From Bacteroidales bacterium (GTDB lineage Bacteria; Bacteroidota; Bacteroidia; Bacteroidales; UBA932), in the NCBI GenBank assembly GCA_017477245.1, contig JAFUWY010000027.1, positions 54,942 to 118,941 of the forward strand: DNA of 64,000 nt, written 5' to 3'. The notes under the pieces were generated by a model. That model searched no databases and was not told where the DNA came from. It saw nothing but the letters and a program-made list of their open reading frames with translations. The translations under genes and the position numbers were made by a program. The number at the start of each line of letters is the position of its first letter. Positions within the stretch are counted from its first letter, which is position 1. Of this stretch, positions 18,201 through 26,622 are shown in pieces.

Positions 18201-19251
18201 GATCGCCGACGACAAGATCGGCAACGTCTTCAAACGTTATTACCAGTCCTCGGAAACGTCCCTCCACCACTACTACGGCTGGGGACGCGGGATCGGGCTC
18301 TATTTCGTCCAACGGCTGGTCCAGGTCCACCACGGCGCCATCCGCGTATTCAATACGCCCGAAGGGGTCTGCTTCAGCTTCGTGATCCCCACCGACCGGG
18401 AATGCTATGCCGACGCAGACCGGGAGAATGCCAACGTGCACCGCATCCTGCAGATCGAGATCCCACAGGACACCCGCCCTGAGAAGAAAGTGCCCGAAGA
18501 CGTGACGAAACCGGTCCTGCTCGTAGTGGACGACGACATCCAGGTCGGCCAGTACATCCGCACCCTGTTCGAGGAACGTTACAACGTGACCAACAAGTAC
18601 TCTGCCGAATCCGCCCTCTCGGAGATCGACAAGATCAACCCGGACATCATCATCAGCGATGTCGTGATGGGCAAGATGTCCGGATACGAGTTCTGCCGGA
18701 CGCTGAAATCAGACCTGACTTACAGCCACATCCCCTTCATCCTGCTGACGGCCAAGACCGACGTGGAGGATTCCGTGTCCGGTCTCGAGTGCGGGGCGAA
18801 CGCCTATGTCACAAAGCCATTCTCTGCCGAGTACCTGTCCGCCTTGGTGGATTCCCAGCGGAAGAATATGGAGAATCTCCGTATCTACCTCAACCAAACC
18901 ACGGAGGCCTCCCTCTTGGAGGGTAACCTCAGCGAACAGGACCGCAACTTCATCAACGAACTCTACAATCTGATGGACAAGCATTTGTCGGACGCGGACC
19001 TGAGCGTAACGACGATCTGTGAAGAACTCAAGATCAGCAGATCCAAATTCAGCTACAAACTCAAGGGCCTGACCGGAAGCACACCGGGCTCGTTCTTCCG
19101 GCACTACAAACTCAACCTGGCAGCCAAGATGCTGAAAGAAGGCAGGCACAATGTATCCGAGATCGCAGATATGATGGGATTCGCCTCCGTTTCCAACTTC
19201 TCCGCAAGTTTCAAGAAGATGTTCGGCGTGTCGCCAAAAGACTTCAAATAA
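15262..19251 (+). CDS. hybrid two-component system sensor/regulator of the PUL
   Basis: A 1329-residue HTCS protein that senses glycan fragments in the periplasm and activates the divergent susC operon. Order: signal sequence with a lipobox (LLSAC, Cys16), a seven-blade-type sensor propeller region, then a Y_Y_Y domain (NSFEIGFGTIHYD to YVFHLREI). A membrane helix follows near residues 754-776, then the His kinase dimerisation domain with FFANIAHEFRNPL (phospho-His near 814) and the ATPase domain with the GRGIGLYF glycine box. Last are a receiver domain (VVDDD, phospho-Asp in IIISDVVMG near 1133) and a C-terminal AraC-type HTH (NVSEIADMMGFASVSNFS). The start is chosen from the promoter and the signal peptide. 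The lipobox at its N-terminus is unusual. Confidence 0.95.
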   Translation: MKKLLLPVLLILLSACARPENDLSPRSTVSHLAIPQNASRNLSVYQVTSIAMDTKDLLWLGTTHNLNSFDGQNTRTWDTGQPSNEEALPSSAISCLFNDHNRTVWIGTDAGLCTYERFSRFRNYHCDGARLGKVEEIAETSDQVLLVKTADGFYRMDETQDLLPVTTLKHPSSGSKVLCDDNGGIWVCTATESVHYDRYFNPVDSIRSTRSSANVNPAAVKVGDRMWILSGADLLCLDINTGDLVLRIDRAWTDRLNLCEAEGNYLLFQNEDIGIRAFDTRERRFVDDALPYIPTTPSRTDISRMYQDPLGNLWIGYRHYGVKCISRDQKALELLNDCPAHHQTEQQYIQTLVQSESGTVWGSIGRKLFRLPSASGEIVFLDIEGIPGPDNLDDALVIQLAPDRANRLWIRTRHQLLLTDISREQPHVLQKWYIGPYSGAGGIAAGGTYYLPQPSSIGIYRPDGGTDRIPLAGASGEGETRLLDCGNGKILVVLEGMTPLLLDTANASVSEFKVTAPEGPLSYGSTTAGLVLGRKAWLVSAKDGVQILDLDTHILRRETALDGLHILSILALSDNTLILGATEGIVYYDTAQGLLRVYQPSLNDSPVTALTPGGIVRSGNSVILGSNNGCVLLPASIPMTSNDHHLSVHNVMVRDQQGSQMVRIPPDESSCILGHDHNSFEIGFGTIHYDHQPISIQYKLDGYNTDWINVVRETNAVYSKIPAGRYVFHLREIQSFTDRVISEQQMEIVVKPAPWVTWPALLLYFLLAFLAAYAAVRFLVKVKSDKLRLSVAEQKTELEHRTNEMNKSFFANIAHEFRNPLTIISGPLSSLLKDESVPADAHKKLLSISASANSMLRLIDQMLDFNQLEMDVLRLCVGEHDITHEISRIIGNFEESANLREISVRYDGLEDPFISLVDLDKLEKILSNLFTNALKHTPDGGAITMAFDDVTGEEARAAFGEDSLGSSRYFQVDITNNGKQIADDKIGNVFKRYYQSSETSLHHYYGWGRGIGLYFVQRLVQVHHGAIRVFNTPEGVCFSFVIPTDRECYADADRENANVHRILQIEIPQDTRPEKKVPEDVTKPVLLVVDDDIQVGQYIRTLFEERYNVTNKYSAESALSEIDKINPDIIISDVVMGKMSGYEFCRTLKSDLTYSHIPFILLTAKTDVEDSVSGLECGANAYVTKPFSAEYLSALVDSQRKNMENLRIYLNQTTEASLLEGNLSEQDRNFINELYNLMDKHLSDADLSVTTICEELKISRSKFSYKLKGLTGSTPGSFFRHYKLNLAAKMLKEGRHNVSEIADMMGFASVSNFSASFKKMFGVSPKDFK

Positions 19252-19259
19252 GGGATTGG

Positions 19260-20915
19260 CTACTGATCCATAGCGTGCGCCACGGCCGTGGCCACATTGA
19301 TCCCGTCGAGGGCGCTGGATACTATGCCACCTGCATAGCCGGCGCCCTCGCCGCATGGATAGATGCCCGGCAGGGACACGTATTCCAGCGTCTCGGGGTC
19401 GCGCGGGATGCGCACCGGCGAGGAAGTGCGGGACTCCACGCCGAGCAGCAGCGCGGCGTTCGTGTAATAGTTGCGCATTTTCACGCGCGGGAAGGCTTTC
19501 TGCAGGCGCTGCGCCACGATGGGCGGCAGCAGTTCGTGCAGCGGGGCGCTGACCAGGCCCGGGTGGTAGCTGGTCGGCGGCATGGTCTTGGAGACCTTGC
19601 CGAGGCAGAAATCTTCCATGCGCTGCGCCGGGGCGGCCATCGGATTGGACGCGCCCTGGGATTGGGCATAGTCGTACATCCTACGCTCAACGTCATGCTG
19701 GAAGTCCATCAGCTTGAAGGGGCCTTCGCCCGGCACGTCTTCGGGTTCGATCTGGACCACGACGCCGGCGTTGGCGAACTTGCCGTTGCGTCCGGAATTG
19801 GACATGCCGTTGAGCACGACGGTGCGCTCTTCGGTCGAGGACGGGACCAGGATGCCACCGGGGCACATGCAGAAAGAGAAGACGCCGCGGCCGTCGACCT
19901 GCTCGACAAAGGAATATTCCGCCGCCGGCACGCCGGGTTTCCACTGTCCGTGGTACTGGCACCAGTTGATCTTCTCCTGCGGATGCTCCACGCGCACACC
20001 CATCGCGAAGCCTTTGGCTTCCAGCGCGCCGCCCGCATCCTGCAGCATCTCGTATACATCCCGCGCCGAATGGCCCGTCGCCAGGATCACCCGAGAAGCT
20101 TTATATTCTTTTCCATCAGCCGTTTTGACCGTTATTTGCGGCGTTTCACCGGCGAGGGGTGTGCCCCCGGAAACGTCCTGCTGCGCAGGACCCCTCCCAC
20201 AGCCTTCGGCTGCGGGCCCCTCCCTCTTACGGAGCCGAGGGTGGCTACGGTTTCCGGGGGCACACCCCTCACCGTTTACGGAAACGCCGCAGAGGGATGT
20301 CACCCGGGAATTGAAGTGATATTCCCCACCGTGTCCGACGATGAAGTTGCGGATGTTCTCCACGACGACGGGAAGTTTGTCCGAGCCGATGTGCGGGTGG
20401 GCGTCGATGAGGATGTCCTTGGACGCGCCGAACTTCACGAGCTGGTGCAGCACCTCCCGCAGGTCGCCCCGCTTGGACGACCGCGTGTACAGCTTGCCGT
20501 CGGAAAAGGCGCCCGCGCCCCCCTCGCCATAGCAATAGTTCGAATCCGGATCCACGATGCCGTCGCGCGAAAGCCTGGCCATGTCGAACTTGCGCTCGTG
20601 CACGTTCTTGCCACGCTCCAGCACCACCGGCTTCAGGCCGAGCGTCAGCAGCTTGAGCGCCGCGAACATGCCGGCCGGACCGGCGCCGACGATGATGACC
20701 GGCTCCGCATCGTGCACGTCGAGATACTCCGGGAGTTCATAGGGGATATACTCCTCCCCCGGGCCGTAAGCCTCGTACTGATAACGCCATACCGGCTCCT
20801 TGCGGGCATCGATCGAGCGCTTCTTCAGCACCCACTTCATCCCGCCGGCCTTGGCCTCGATCTCCTTGAGGCGCGGCTCCCGCGTCAGCGGGCATACGAT
20901 CTCGAACTCCTTCAT
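19260..20915 (-). CDS. FAD-dependent oxidoreductase with in-frame palindromic insert
   Basis: A 551-residue flavoprotein of the family annotated in Bacteroidales as NAD(P)/FAD-dependent oxidoreductase. The Rossmann dinucleotide motif VIIVGAGPAGMFAA has GxGxxG at residues 77-82. The family hallmarks NYCYGEGGAGAFSDGKLYTRS and RVILATGHSARDVYEML follow, with a C-terminal FAD contact in GIYPCGEGAGYAGGI. The physiological substrate is unknown. Residues about 209-259 are encoded by a 153-bp compound inverted repeat. This segment is rich in Gly, Pro and Arg, does not look like family sequence and interrupts the loop between VTSL and ITVKTADGKEY. The reading frame stays open on both sides, so the gene may well be functional. 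It lies 11 bp downstream of tsaD. Confidence 0.85.
   Translation of the reverse strand: MKEFEIVCPLTREPRLKEIEAKAGGMKWVLKKRSIDARKEPVWRYQYEAYGPGEEYIPYELPEYLDVHDAEPVIIVGAGPAGMFAALKLLTLGLKPVVLERGKNVHERKFDMARLSRDGIVDPDSNYCYGEGGAGAFSDGKLYTRSSKRGDLREVLHQLVKFGASKDILIDAHPHIGSDKLPVVVENIRNFIVGHGGEYHFNSRVTSLCGVSVNGEGCAPGNRSHPRLRKREGPAAEGCGRGPAQQDVSGGTPLAGETPQITVKTADGKEYKASRVILATGHSARDVYEMLQDAGGALEAKGFAMGVRVEHPQEKINWCQYHGQWKPGVPAAEYSFVEQVDGRGVFSFCMCPGGILVPSSTEERTVVLNGMSNSGRNGKFANAGVVVQIEPEDVPGEGPFKLMDFQHDVERRMYDYAQSQGASNPMAAPAQRMEDFCLGKVSKTMPPTSYHPGLVSAPLHELLPPIVAQRLQKAFPRVKMRNYYTNAALLLGVESRTSSPVRIPRDPETLEYVSLPGIYPCGEGAGYAGGIVSSALDGINVATAVAHAMDQ
20138..20290. repeat. 153-bp compound palindrome inside the FAD oxidoreductase gene
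   Basis: Outer arms 20138-20147 (GCGGCGTTTC) and 20281-20290 are perfect inverted copies of 10 bp. Inner arms 20154-20174 and 20250-20270 are perfect inverted copies of 21 bp, with core GTGTGCCCCCGG. Between them lie smaller hairpins: GTCCTG/CAGGAC (20175-20180 and 20186-20191), CAGCC-TTC-GGCTG (20200-20212) and CCCTC/GAGGG in 20222-20241. The length is exactly 51 codons, so the host frame is preserved. Confidence 0.85.
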
Positions 20916-20926
20916 CGTGTAAACGC

Positions 20927-21949
20927 TTAAAAATCAGCCATCCGGGACACGGGTGCCACATCCAGCGGCGTACGCTCCCCGGCCAGGTAATGATAGTAGC
21001 CGGCGATGGCGATCATCGCGGCGTTGTCGGTCGTGAACTTGAATTCCGGCAGGTAGGTGTTCCAGCCGCGCTTGCGGCCCTCGGCCTCGATGCGGGCGCG
21101 CAGCCCGCTGTTGGCCGACACGCCGCCGCCGATCGTCACCTCCTTGATGCCCGTCTGCTTCGCGGCCTTGACGAGCTTGTCCAGCAGGATGTCGATCAGG
21201 GTCTTCTGGAAGGAGGCGCAGAGGTCCTCCTTGTTCTTCTCCAGGAACGCCGGATCCTTCGCCATCTCGTCGCGGACGAAATACAGGAGCGAGGTCTTGA
21301 CCCCGCTGAAGCTGTAGTCCAGCCCCTCGATGTGCGGCTTGGTAAACTTGAAACGCTCCGGGTCCCCCTGCTTCGCGAGCCGGTCGATGACGGGGCCGCC
21401 GGGGTAGCCCAGGCCCAGCATCTTGGAGCACTTGTCGAAGGCCTCCCCCACCGCATCGTCGATGGTCTGGCCCAGGATCTCGAAATGCAGCGGGTCGTCC
21501 ACCCGCACGATCTGGGAGTTGCCGCCGCTCACCAGCAGGCACAGGTACGGGAACGCCGGTTCGCGCACCGGCTTGTCCGGCTGGCGGATGAAATCGGCCA
21601 GCAGGTGGCCCTGCAGGTGGTTGACCATCACGATCGGGATGTCCAGCGCCAGGCCCATGGCCTTGGCGAAGGAAGTGCCCACCAGGAGCGATCCGAGCAG
21701 GCCCGGGCCCCGGGTGAAGGCGATCGCCGTGAGGTCGGACGCCTTCACGCCCGCCCGGGCGAGGGCCTCGCTGACCACCGGGACGATGTTGAGTTCGTGC
21801 GCCCGCGACGCCAGCTCCGGGACGACGCCGCCGAATGCGCGGTGGACGTCCTGGCTGGCGATGACGTTCGACAGGAGCCATCCGTCGCGGATGACGGCCG
21901 CCGAAGTGTCGTCGCAGGAAGATTCTATGCCGAGAATGATGTCTGCCAT
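20927..21949 (-). CDS. tsaD: tRNA N6-adenosine threonylcarbamoyltransferase TsaD
   Basis: A 340-residue universal enzyme that transfers the threonylcarbamoyl group to A37 of ANN-decoding tRNAs, acting with TsaB and TsaE in the cytoplasm. It begins ILGIESSCDDTSAAV, a family hallmark. The metal-binding HLQGH is in MVNHLQGHLLADF, and the sugar-kinase-fold motifs LCLLVSGGNSQIV and GGGVSANSGLR are present. The ATG at 21949 is preferred over a TTG 12 bp upstream because it matches the usual N-terminus. It is followed 11 bp later by the FAD oxidoreductase gene. Confidence 0.96.
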   Translation of the reverse strand: MADIILGIESSCDDTSAAVIRDGWLLSNVIASQDVHRAFGGVVPELASRAHELNIVPVVSEALARAGVKASDLTAIAFTRGPGLLGSLLVGTSFAKAMGLALDIPIVMVNHLQGHLLADFIRQPDKPVREPAFPYLCLLVSGGNSQIVRVDDPLHFEILGQTIDDAVGEAFDKCSKMLGLGYPGGPVIDRLAKQGDPERFKFTKPHIEGLDYSFSGVKTSLLYFVRDEMAKDPAFLEKNKEDLCASFQKTLIDILLDKLVKAAKQTGIKEVTIGGGVSANSGLRARIEAEGRKRGWNTYLPEFKFTTDNAAMIAIAGYYHYLAGERTPLDVAPVSRMADF

Positions 21950-21973
21950 CTGTGATACCAAATTTCAAGACTG

Positions 21974-21981
21974 CAAATTTA
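21974..21981 (-). promoter_or_regulatory. -7 promoter element for tsaD
   Basis: On the minus strand TAAATTTG matches TAnnTTTG and lies 24 nt before the tsaD ATG. No clear -33 element was seen. Confidence 0.5.
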
Positions 21982-22029
21982 GCAATAATTCCCGAAGTGG
22001 CTTCCAATGGAATTGCGCAAACTATTTCG

Positions 22030-22037
22030 TATATTTG
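22030..22037 (+). promoter_or_regulatory. -7 promoter element for the tamB-like gene
   Basis: TATATTTG lies 13 nt before the ATG at 22051, with TTG at 22013-22015 as a possible -33 core. Because the element lies inside the longer open frame that starts at 21952, it argues for the ATG at 22051. Confidence 0.55.
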
Positions 22038-22050
22038 TAGGTTACATACT

Positions 22051-25000
22051 ATGTATAGGAAAAGGGGATATATCATCGCACGCATCGTCGGATTCCTGGC
22101 GGTGCTGGTGATGGCGGCCATCCTGGCCGTTCAGACCCCGCTTGTGCAGACCTGGCTGTCCCGGATCGGCCTCCGCCAGCTCGAGAAAGTCCTTGACGGA
22201 CGCGTCCATTACGACGAACTCAAGGTCACGACCTCGGGCGTACTGGTCATCCGCAACCTCACCCTCGTGGACGGAAGTCCCTACACCGAGGACGCCTACG
22301 GCCGCGGCTGGGCCCCGGTCGACACCGTCTTCCACGCCCGATCGGTGACGGCCACCTTCACCCTCGCCGGGCTCTTCAAGGGCGAGGGGCTGCACATGGG
22401 CCGCGTTACTGTCGAGGACGGATTCTTCCACCTGGTCACGGAGCCCCTCCCCTCCGGCACCAACCTCACCCGCATCCTGGGCCTGCCGCCCCAGGAAGGC
22501 CCGGCGGAGCCCGGTCCCGACATATTCGACATCAAGAAGCTGCGCGTCAGGAACTTCCGCTTCCAGCTCAACAGTTTCCTGGAGCGCAAGGTCCTGCCCA
22601 AGGACAACGGCGTCCCGAAGATCGACTTCGACGACCTGGACGTCCTCGTCGAGGAAGTGACCGGCCACAACATGCGGATGGCCGGCGGCAAGATGAGCGC
22701 CTTCTGCGACCACCTGCGCGCCGTCGAGAAGTCCGGCTACGTCATCGAGGACCTCACCGGCAGCTGCGACGTCGGCCTGGGCAAGGCCCTGGTCGAGGAC
22801 ATCCATCTCACCGATCCCTGGTCGGAGGTGCGCCTGCGCTACTACTCGATGAGCTATCCCTGGGCCATCGCCTTCCGCGATTTCATCGGCGAGGTCAAGC
22901 TCGAGGCTGAATTCCAGCCGACGAAGCTGGCCTTGCAGAGCCTGTCCTTCTTCACCGGCATCTTCGGCGGCGCCTCGACCGTGCTCGACATCCGCCGGGG
23001 CCACCTCGTGGGCTATGTCAACGACTTCCGCGTCGACAGGCTCGACTTCTCGGATGCCGCCTCGGGCGTGTCCACCATACTCGACGGCACCTGCATCGGC
23101 CTGCCCGACGTGCAGCAGATGCTGCTCGACGTGCGCCTGCAGGACCTCCGGGCCACGACCGAGGGACTCACCCGGACGATCACCGGCGTCGCACCGCGCG
23201 CCAAGGTCGACCTGGGCGGCTATGCCCGCAACCTGCCGATGACCCTGCAGCTGGCGGCGCAGGGTCCGCTGGACCGCCTCCAGGTCAGCGGGACCATCGA
23301 CACGCCGGAAGGCGCCGCCGCCTTCGACGGCAACGTCCGCAACCTGCTGGATCCACGCCGCAAGGTCGAGGCGTCCGCCGACCTCTCCCTGCAGGAGCTG
23401 AACCTCGGCCGCGTCCTCGGCCAGGATGGCTTCGGCCCCGTCACCCTGCAGACGCGCGCCCACGCCACACTGGGCAAGGGCCTGCCGAACGCCACGCTGG
23501 ATACCCTGCATATCGAGAAGATCCACGCCCTCGGGCGCGATTTCGAACAGATCGACGTTGCCGGCTCCCTAACGGACGGCACGCTGGAGGCCCGCCTGCG
23601 CTCCGCAGACGCGGCCGCCCGGCTCGACCTCACCGCCACCGCCGACCTGCAGGACCGCGACGGGAGCCGCCGCTACCGGATCGACGGCGACATCTCCGAG
23701 GTGGACCTGACCGCGTTCGGCGTAGCCGGGGACCGTCCCTATTCCCACCTCTCCTCCCGGATCCAGGCCGACCTGGTCCAGGTCGGCGACTTCTTCCGCG
23801 GAGACGCCAGCCTGCAGGGGCTCAGCCTGCTTGACACGACGGGCGTCCACCCGGTCGGAGACCTGCTGCTCGGCGCCCGGATCGAACCGGAAGGACAGGT
23901 CCTCAACCTGGAGGCCCCCTTCCTGGAAGCCACCTTCAGCGGCAACAGGCCGGTCTGGCAGTTCATCGCGGACGCCCAGGCCGCCACGGTCGGCCGCGAC
24001 CTCCCCGCCCTGTTCCCCAACGTCCCGGCCTCCGAGCCCGGAGGGCGGTACTCGCTCGGCATGCTGTTCCACAACACGCGGGACATCCTGGCCATGCTGC
24101 TGCCGGGCGCCTACGTGGCGGACAACACCACCCTGCACATGGACATGCAGGAGAACGGCCTGCTGGGCGGCAGCATCCTGTCCGACCGGCTCGCCCTCGG
24201 CAAGAATTTCCTCAAGGACGTCGACATCGAATTCGACAACCAGGGCGGAAGCCTCTTCGCCGCCCTCTTCAGCTCGGAGATGCGCGCCGGCTCCTTCGCC
24301 ATGAGCAATCCCTCCATCTCGGCCGAGGCCGATGACGACGACCTGTCCCTGGGCATCCACTACGACAGTTTCTCCGGAGCCGGCGGCAACGCCGACCTCT
24401 ACCTGGACGGCCAGGTCTACCGGGATTCCCTGGGCGTGCTGGTCGTCAAGGCGCATCCGCTCAACTCCTACCTCACCACCGGCGACGACACCTGGACGCT
24501 CGGCGAATCCGACATCGTCCTGCACGGCAAAGACTTGTATTTCAACCAATTCAACATCAGCAACGGCCCGCAGCAACTCCTCGTGGACGGCGGCGTCTCC
24601 AGCACCGGCAGCGACACCCTCACCCTCCGGATGGACCGCTTCGACCTCGCGCTCGTGGACGAGTTCCTGCCCAACCCGCTGGGCATCGAGGGCAAGATGA
24701 ACGGCCGGGCCTTCCTCACCTCGGAGACGGACAGGACGCACGGGATGCTGATGGATTTCCAGATCGACACCCTCCGGCTCGGCGGCGTGGACGCCGGCAC
24801 CATCCAGCTGTCCAGCATGTGGAACAACGAGGGCAAGGAGCTGGGCCTGCTGCTCCGCGACCGGCTGGACGGCCGCGACGCGCTGTTCGCCGACGGCTCC
24901 TATTTCGTCGGCGAGAAGCGGCTGGACGTGCGTGCGAACCTCGACCATCTCCCGCTCGAAGTCGCCGCGCCGTTCCTGACGCAGGTCTTCTCGGAAATGG

Positions 25001-26622
25001 GCGGCGGCATCTCCGGAAACATCCTGCTCGCCGGCCCCACCGGGCAGCTCTCCCCTTCCAGCGACGACCTCCAGCTCGAGGACGCCCTCATCCGCGTGGC
25101 CGCCACCGGCGTCCCCTACACCGTCCAGGGTCCGCTGCATATCGGCGCCGACGGGTGTTTCTTCGACGCCCTGCAAGTGCGCGACGACACCGGCGGCACG
25201 GGCACAGTCGGCGGCTCCATCCGCTACGCGAACCTGCAGGACTTCACCCTGGACAGCCGCCTGAGCTTCAACCGCCTCAAGGTCGTGGACACGCCCGAGA
25301 AGCCCGGAAGTCCCTTCTACGGCCTGGTCCGGGCCTCCGGTACCGCCTCCGTGAGCGGTCCTTTCGATGCGCTGCTCATCGACGCCAACGTCAGCACGGC
25401 CGGCGAAGGCAACATCCATATCCCCCTGTCCGGCAGCCTGGCCAGTTCGTCCGGCAACCTGCTGACCTTCACCGAGCCCACGCGCGTGCTCGACCCCTAC
25501 GAGCAGATGCTGGCGGAGATGGAGACGGAGACGACCCGCTCCAGCGACATCCGCATCCGCGGGCGCCTGACCGTCCACCCCGACCTGAAAGGCTTCGTCG
25601 AAATCGACAAGAATGCCGGCAATATCGCCTCGTTCAGCGGCTTGGGCACGGTCAACCTCAACCTCCGGCCGTCCAGGGCCGTCTTCAACCTCAACGGCGA
25701 CTACAACATCAACGAAGGGAACTACCAGTTCGTCGTACCGGGGATCCTGTCCAAGGGATTCGACATCCGGCAGGGCAGCACCGTCAAGTTCGGCGGCGAC
25801 ATCATGAACACCGAGCTGGACATCACCGCCACCCACAATGTCCGCACATCCCTCGACGCGCTGCTCGGCACGAACACGGGCATCCGGCGTCCCGTCGAAT
25901 GCGCCCTCAACGTGACCGACCGGCTCCGCGCCCCGCAGCTGGCCCTCGACATCGAGATCCCGGACCTGGATCCGACCACGCGCTCGCAGGTCGAGACCGC
26001 CCTGAACACGACGGACAAGGTCCAGAAACAATTCGTGTCCCTGCTGCTCCTGGGCAGCTTCCTGCCCAACGAGTCCTCCGGCGTCACCAACCAGTCCAAC
26101 CTCCTCTTCTCCAACGTCGTGGAGATGATGTCCGGACAGGTCAACAACATCCTCCAGCGCCTGGACATCCCGCTGGACGTCGGCTTCGCCTACCAGGAGG
26201 CGCAGAGCGGACAGAACCTCTTCGACGTCGCCGTGTCCACGCAGCTCTTCGAGAACCGCGTCATCGTGGGCGGCAGTTTCGGCAACCGCCGCTATTCGAC
26301 GGGCGGCTCCGCCGGCGATTTCGCCGGCGACCTGGACATCCAGGTCAAGCTCGACCCGGAAGGCAAGTTCCGCTTCAACATCTTCTCCCACTCCGCGGAC
26401 GAGCTCACCAACTACCTGGACTTCTCGCAGCGCAACGGCGTGGGCGTGAGCTACCAGAAGGAATACAGCAGCGTCGGGGACTTCTTCCGCAGCCTGTTCA
26501 CCCCCAGGAAGCAAAGGGAGCAGGAGGCGGCCCCCATCCAACAGGAACAAACCGTCATCGAAATAGAAAAGGATGAAAACGACTCCGGGCAAACTGTACC
26601 TGATCCCGACCCCGCTCGGTGA
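22051..26622 (+). CDS. TamB-like translocation/assembly protein (DUF490)
   Basis: A 1523-residue AsmA/TamB-family protein spanning the periplasm, involved in outer-membrane biogenesis and probably phospholipid or protein transport to the outer membrane. An N-terminal membrane anchor (IIARIVGFLAVLVMAAILAV) is followed by a very long region of repeated beta-strand segments. The C-terminal DUF490 signature includes NLNGDYNINEGNYQFVVPG, FDIRQGSTVKFGGDIMNTEL and LFENRVIVGGSFG. Length fits Bacteroidetes homologues. The start at 22051 directly precedes the membrane helix and follows a promoter element. Its last 50 bp overlap the rsmI-like gene in another frame. First gene of a plus-strand run to 33801. 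Confidence 0.9.
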   Translation: MYRKRGYIIARIVGFLAVLVMAAILAVQTPLVQTWLSRIGLRQLEKVLDGRVHYDELKVTTSGVLVIRNLTLVDGSPYTEDAYGRGWAPVDTVFHARSVTATFTLAGLFKGEGLHMGRVTVEDGFFHLVTEPLPSGTNLTRILGLPPQEGPAEPGPDIFDIKKLRVRNFRFQLNSFLERKVLPKDNGVPKIDFDDLDVLVEEVTGHNMRMAGGKMSAFCDHLRAVEKSGYVIEDLTGSCDVGLGKALVEDIHLTDPWSEVRLRYYSMSYPWAIAFRDFIGEVKLEAEFQPTKLALQSLSFFTGIFGGASTVLDIRRGHLVGYVNDFRVDRLDFSDAASGVSTILDGTCIGLPDVQQMLLDVRLQDLRATTEGLTRTITGVAPRAKVDLGGYARNLPMTLQLAAQGPLDRLQVSGTIDTPEGAAAFDGNVRNLLDPRRKVEASADLSLQELNLGRVLGQDGFGPVTLQTRAHATLGKGLPNATLDTLHIEKIHALGRDFEQIDVAGSLTDGTLEARLRSADAAARLDLTATADLQDRDGSRRYRIDGDISEVDLTAFGVAGDRPYSHLSSRIQADLVQVGDFFRGDASLQGLSLLDTTGVHPVGDLLLGARIEPEGQVLNLEAPFLEATFSGNRPVWQFIADAQAATVGRDLPALFPNVPASEPGGRYSLGMLFHNTRDILAMLLPGAYVADNTTLHMDMQENGLLGGSILSDRLALGKNFLKDVDIEFDNQGGSLFAALFSSEMRAGSFAMSNPSISAEADDDDLSLGIHYDSFSGAGGNADLYLDGQVYRDSLGVLVVKAHPLNSYLTTGDDTWTLGESDIVLHGKDLYFNQFNISNGPQQLLVDGGVSSTGSDTLTLRMDRFDLALVDEFLPNPLGIEGKMNGRAFLTSETDRTHGMLMDFQIDTLRLGGVDAGTIQLSSMWNNEGKELGLLLRDRLDGRDALFADGSYFVGEKRLDVRANLDHLPLEVAAPFLTQVFSEMGGGISGNILLAGPTGQLSPSSDDLQLEDALIRVAATGVPYTVQGPLHIGADGCFFDALQVRDDTGGTGTVGGSIRYANLQDFTLDSRLSFNRLKVVDTPEKPGSPFYGLVRASGTASVSGPFDALLIDANVSTAGEGNIHIPLSGSLASSSGNLLTFTEPTRVLDPYEQMLAEMETETTRSSDIRIRGRLTVHPDLKGFVEIDKNAGNIASFSGLGTVNLNLRPSRAVFNLNGDYNINEGNYQFVVPGILSKGFDIRQGSTVKFGGDIMNTELDITATHNVRTSLDALLGTNTGIRRPVECALNVTDRLRAPQLALDIEIPDLDPTTRSQVETALNTTDKVQKQFVSLLLLGSFLPNESSGVTNQSNLLFSNVVEMMSGQVNNILQRLDIPLDVGFAYQEAQSGQNLFDVAVSTQLFENRVIVGGSFGNRRYSTGGSAGDFAGDLDIQVKLDPEGKFRFNIFSHSADELTNYLDFSQRNGVGVSYQKEYSSVGDFFRSLFTPRKQREQEAAPIQQEQTVIEIEKDENDSGQTVPDPDPAR

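Noticed and set aside
20536-20560. tRNA-like GTTCGAATCC motif
   Set aside because: It lies inside conserved coding sequence of the FAD oxidoreductase, with no acceptor or anticodon stems around it.
19260-20915. FAD oxidoreductase as a pseudogene because of the insert
   Set aside because: The insert is 153 bp, keeps the frame, adds no stop, and all flanking motifs are intact.
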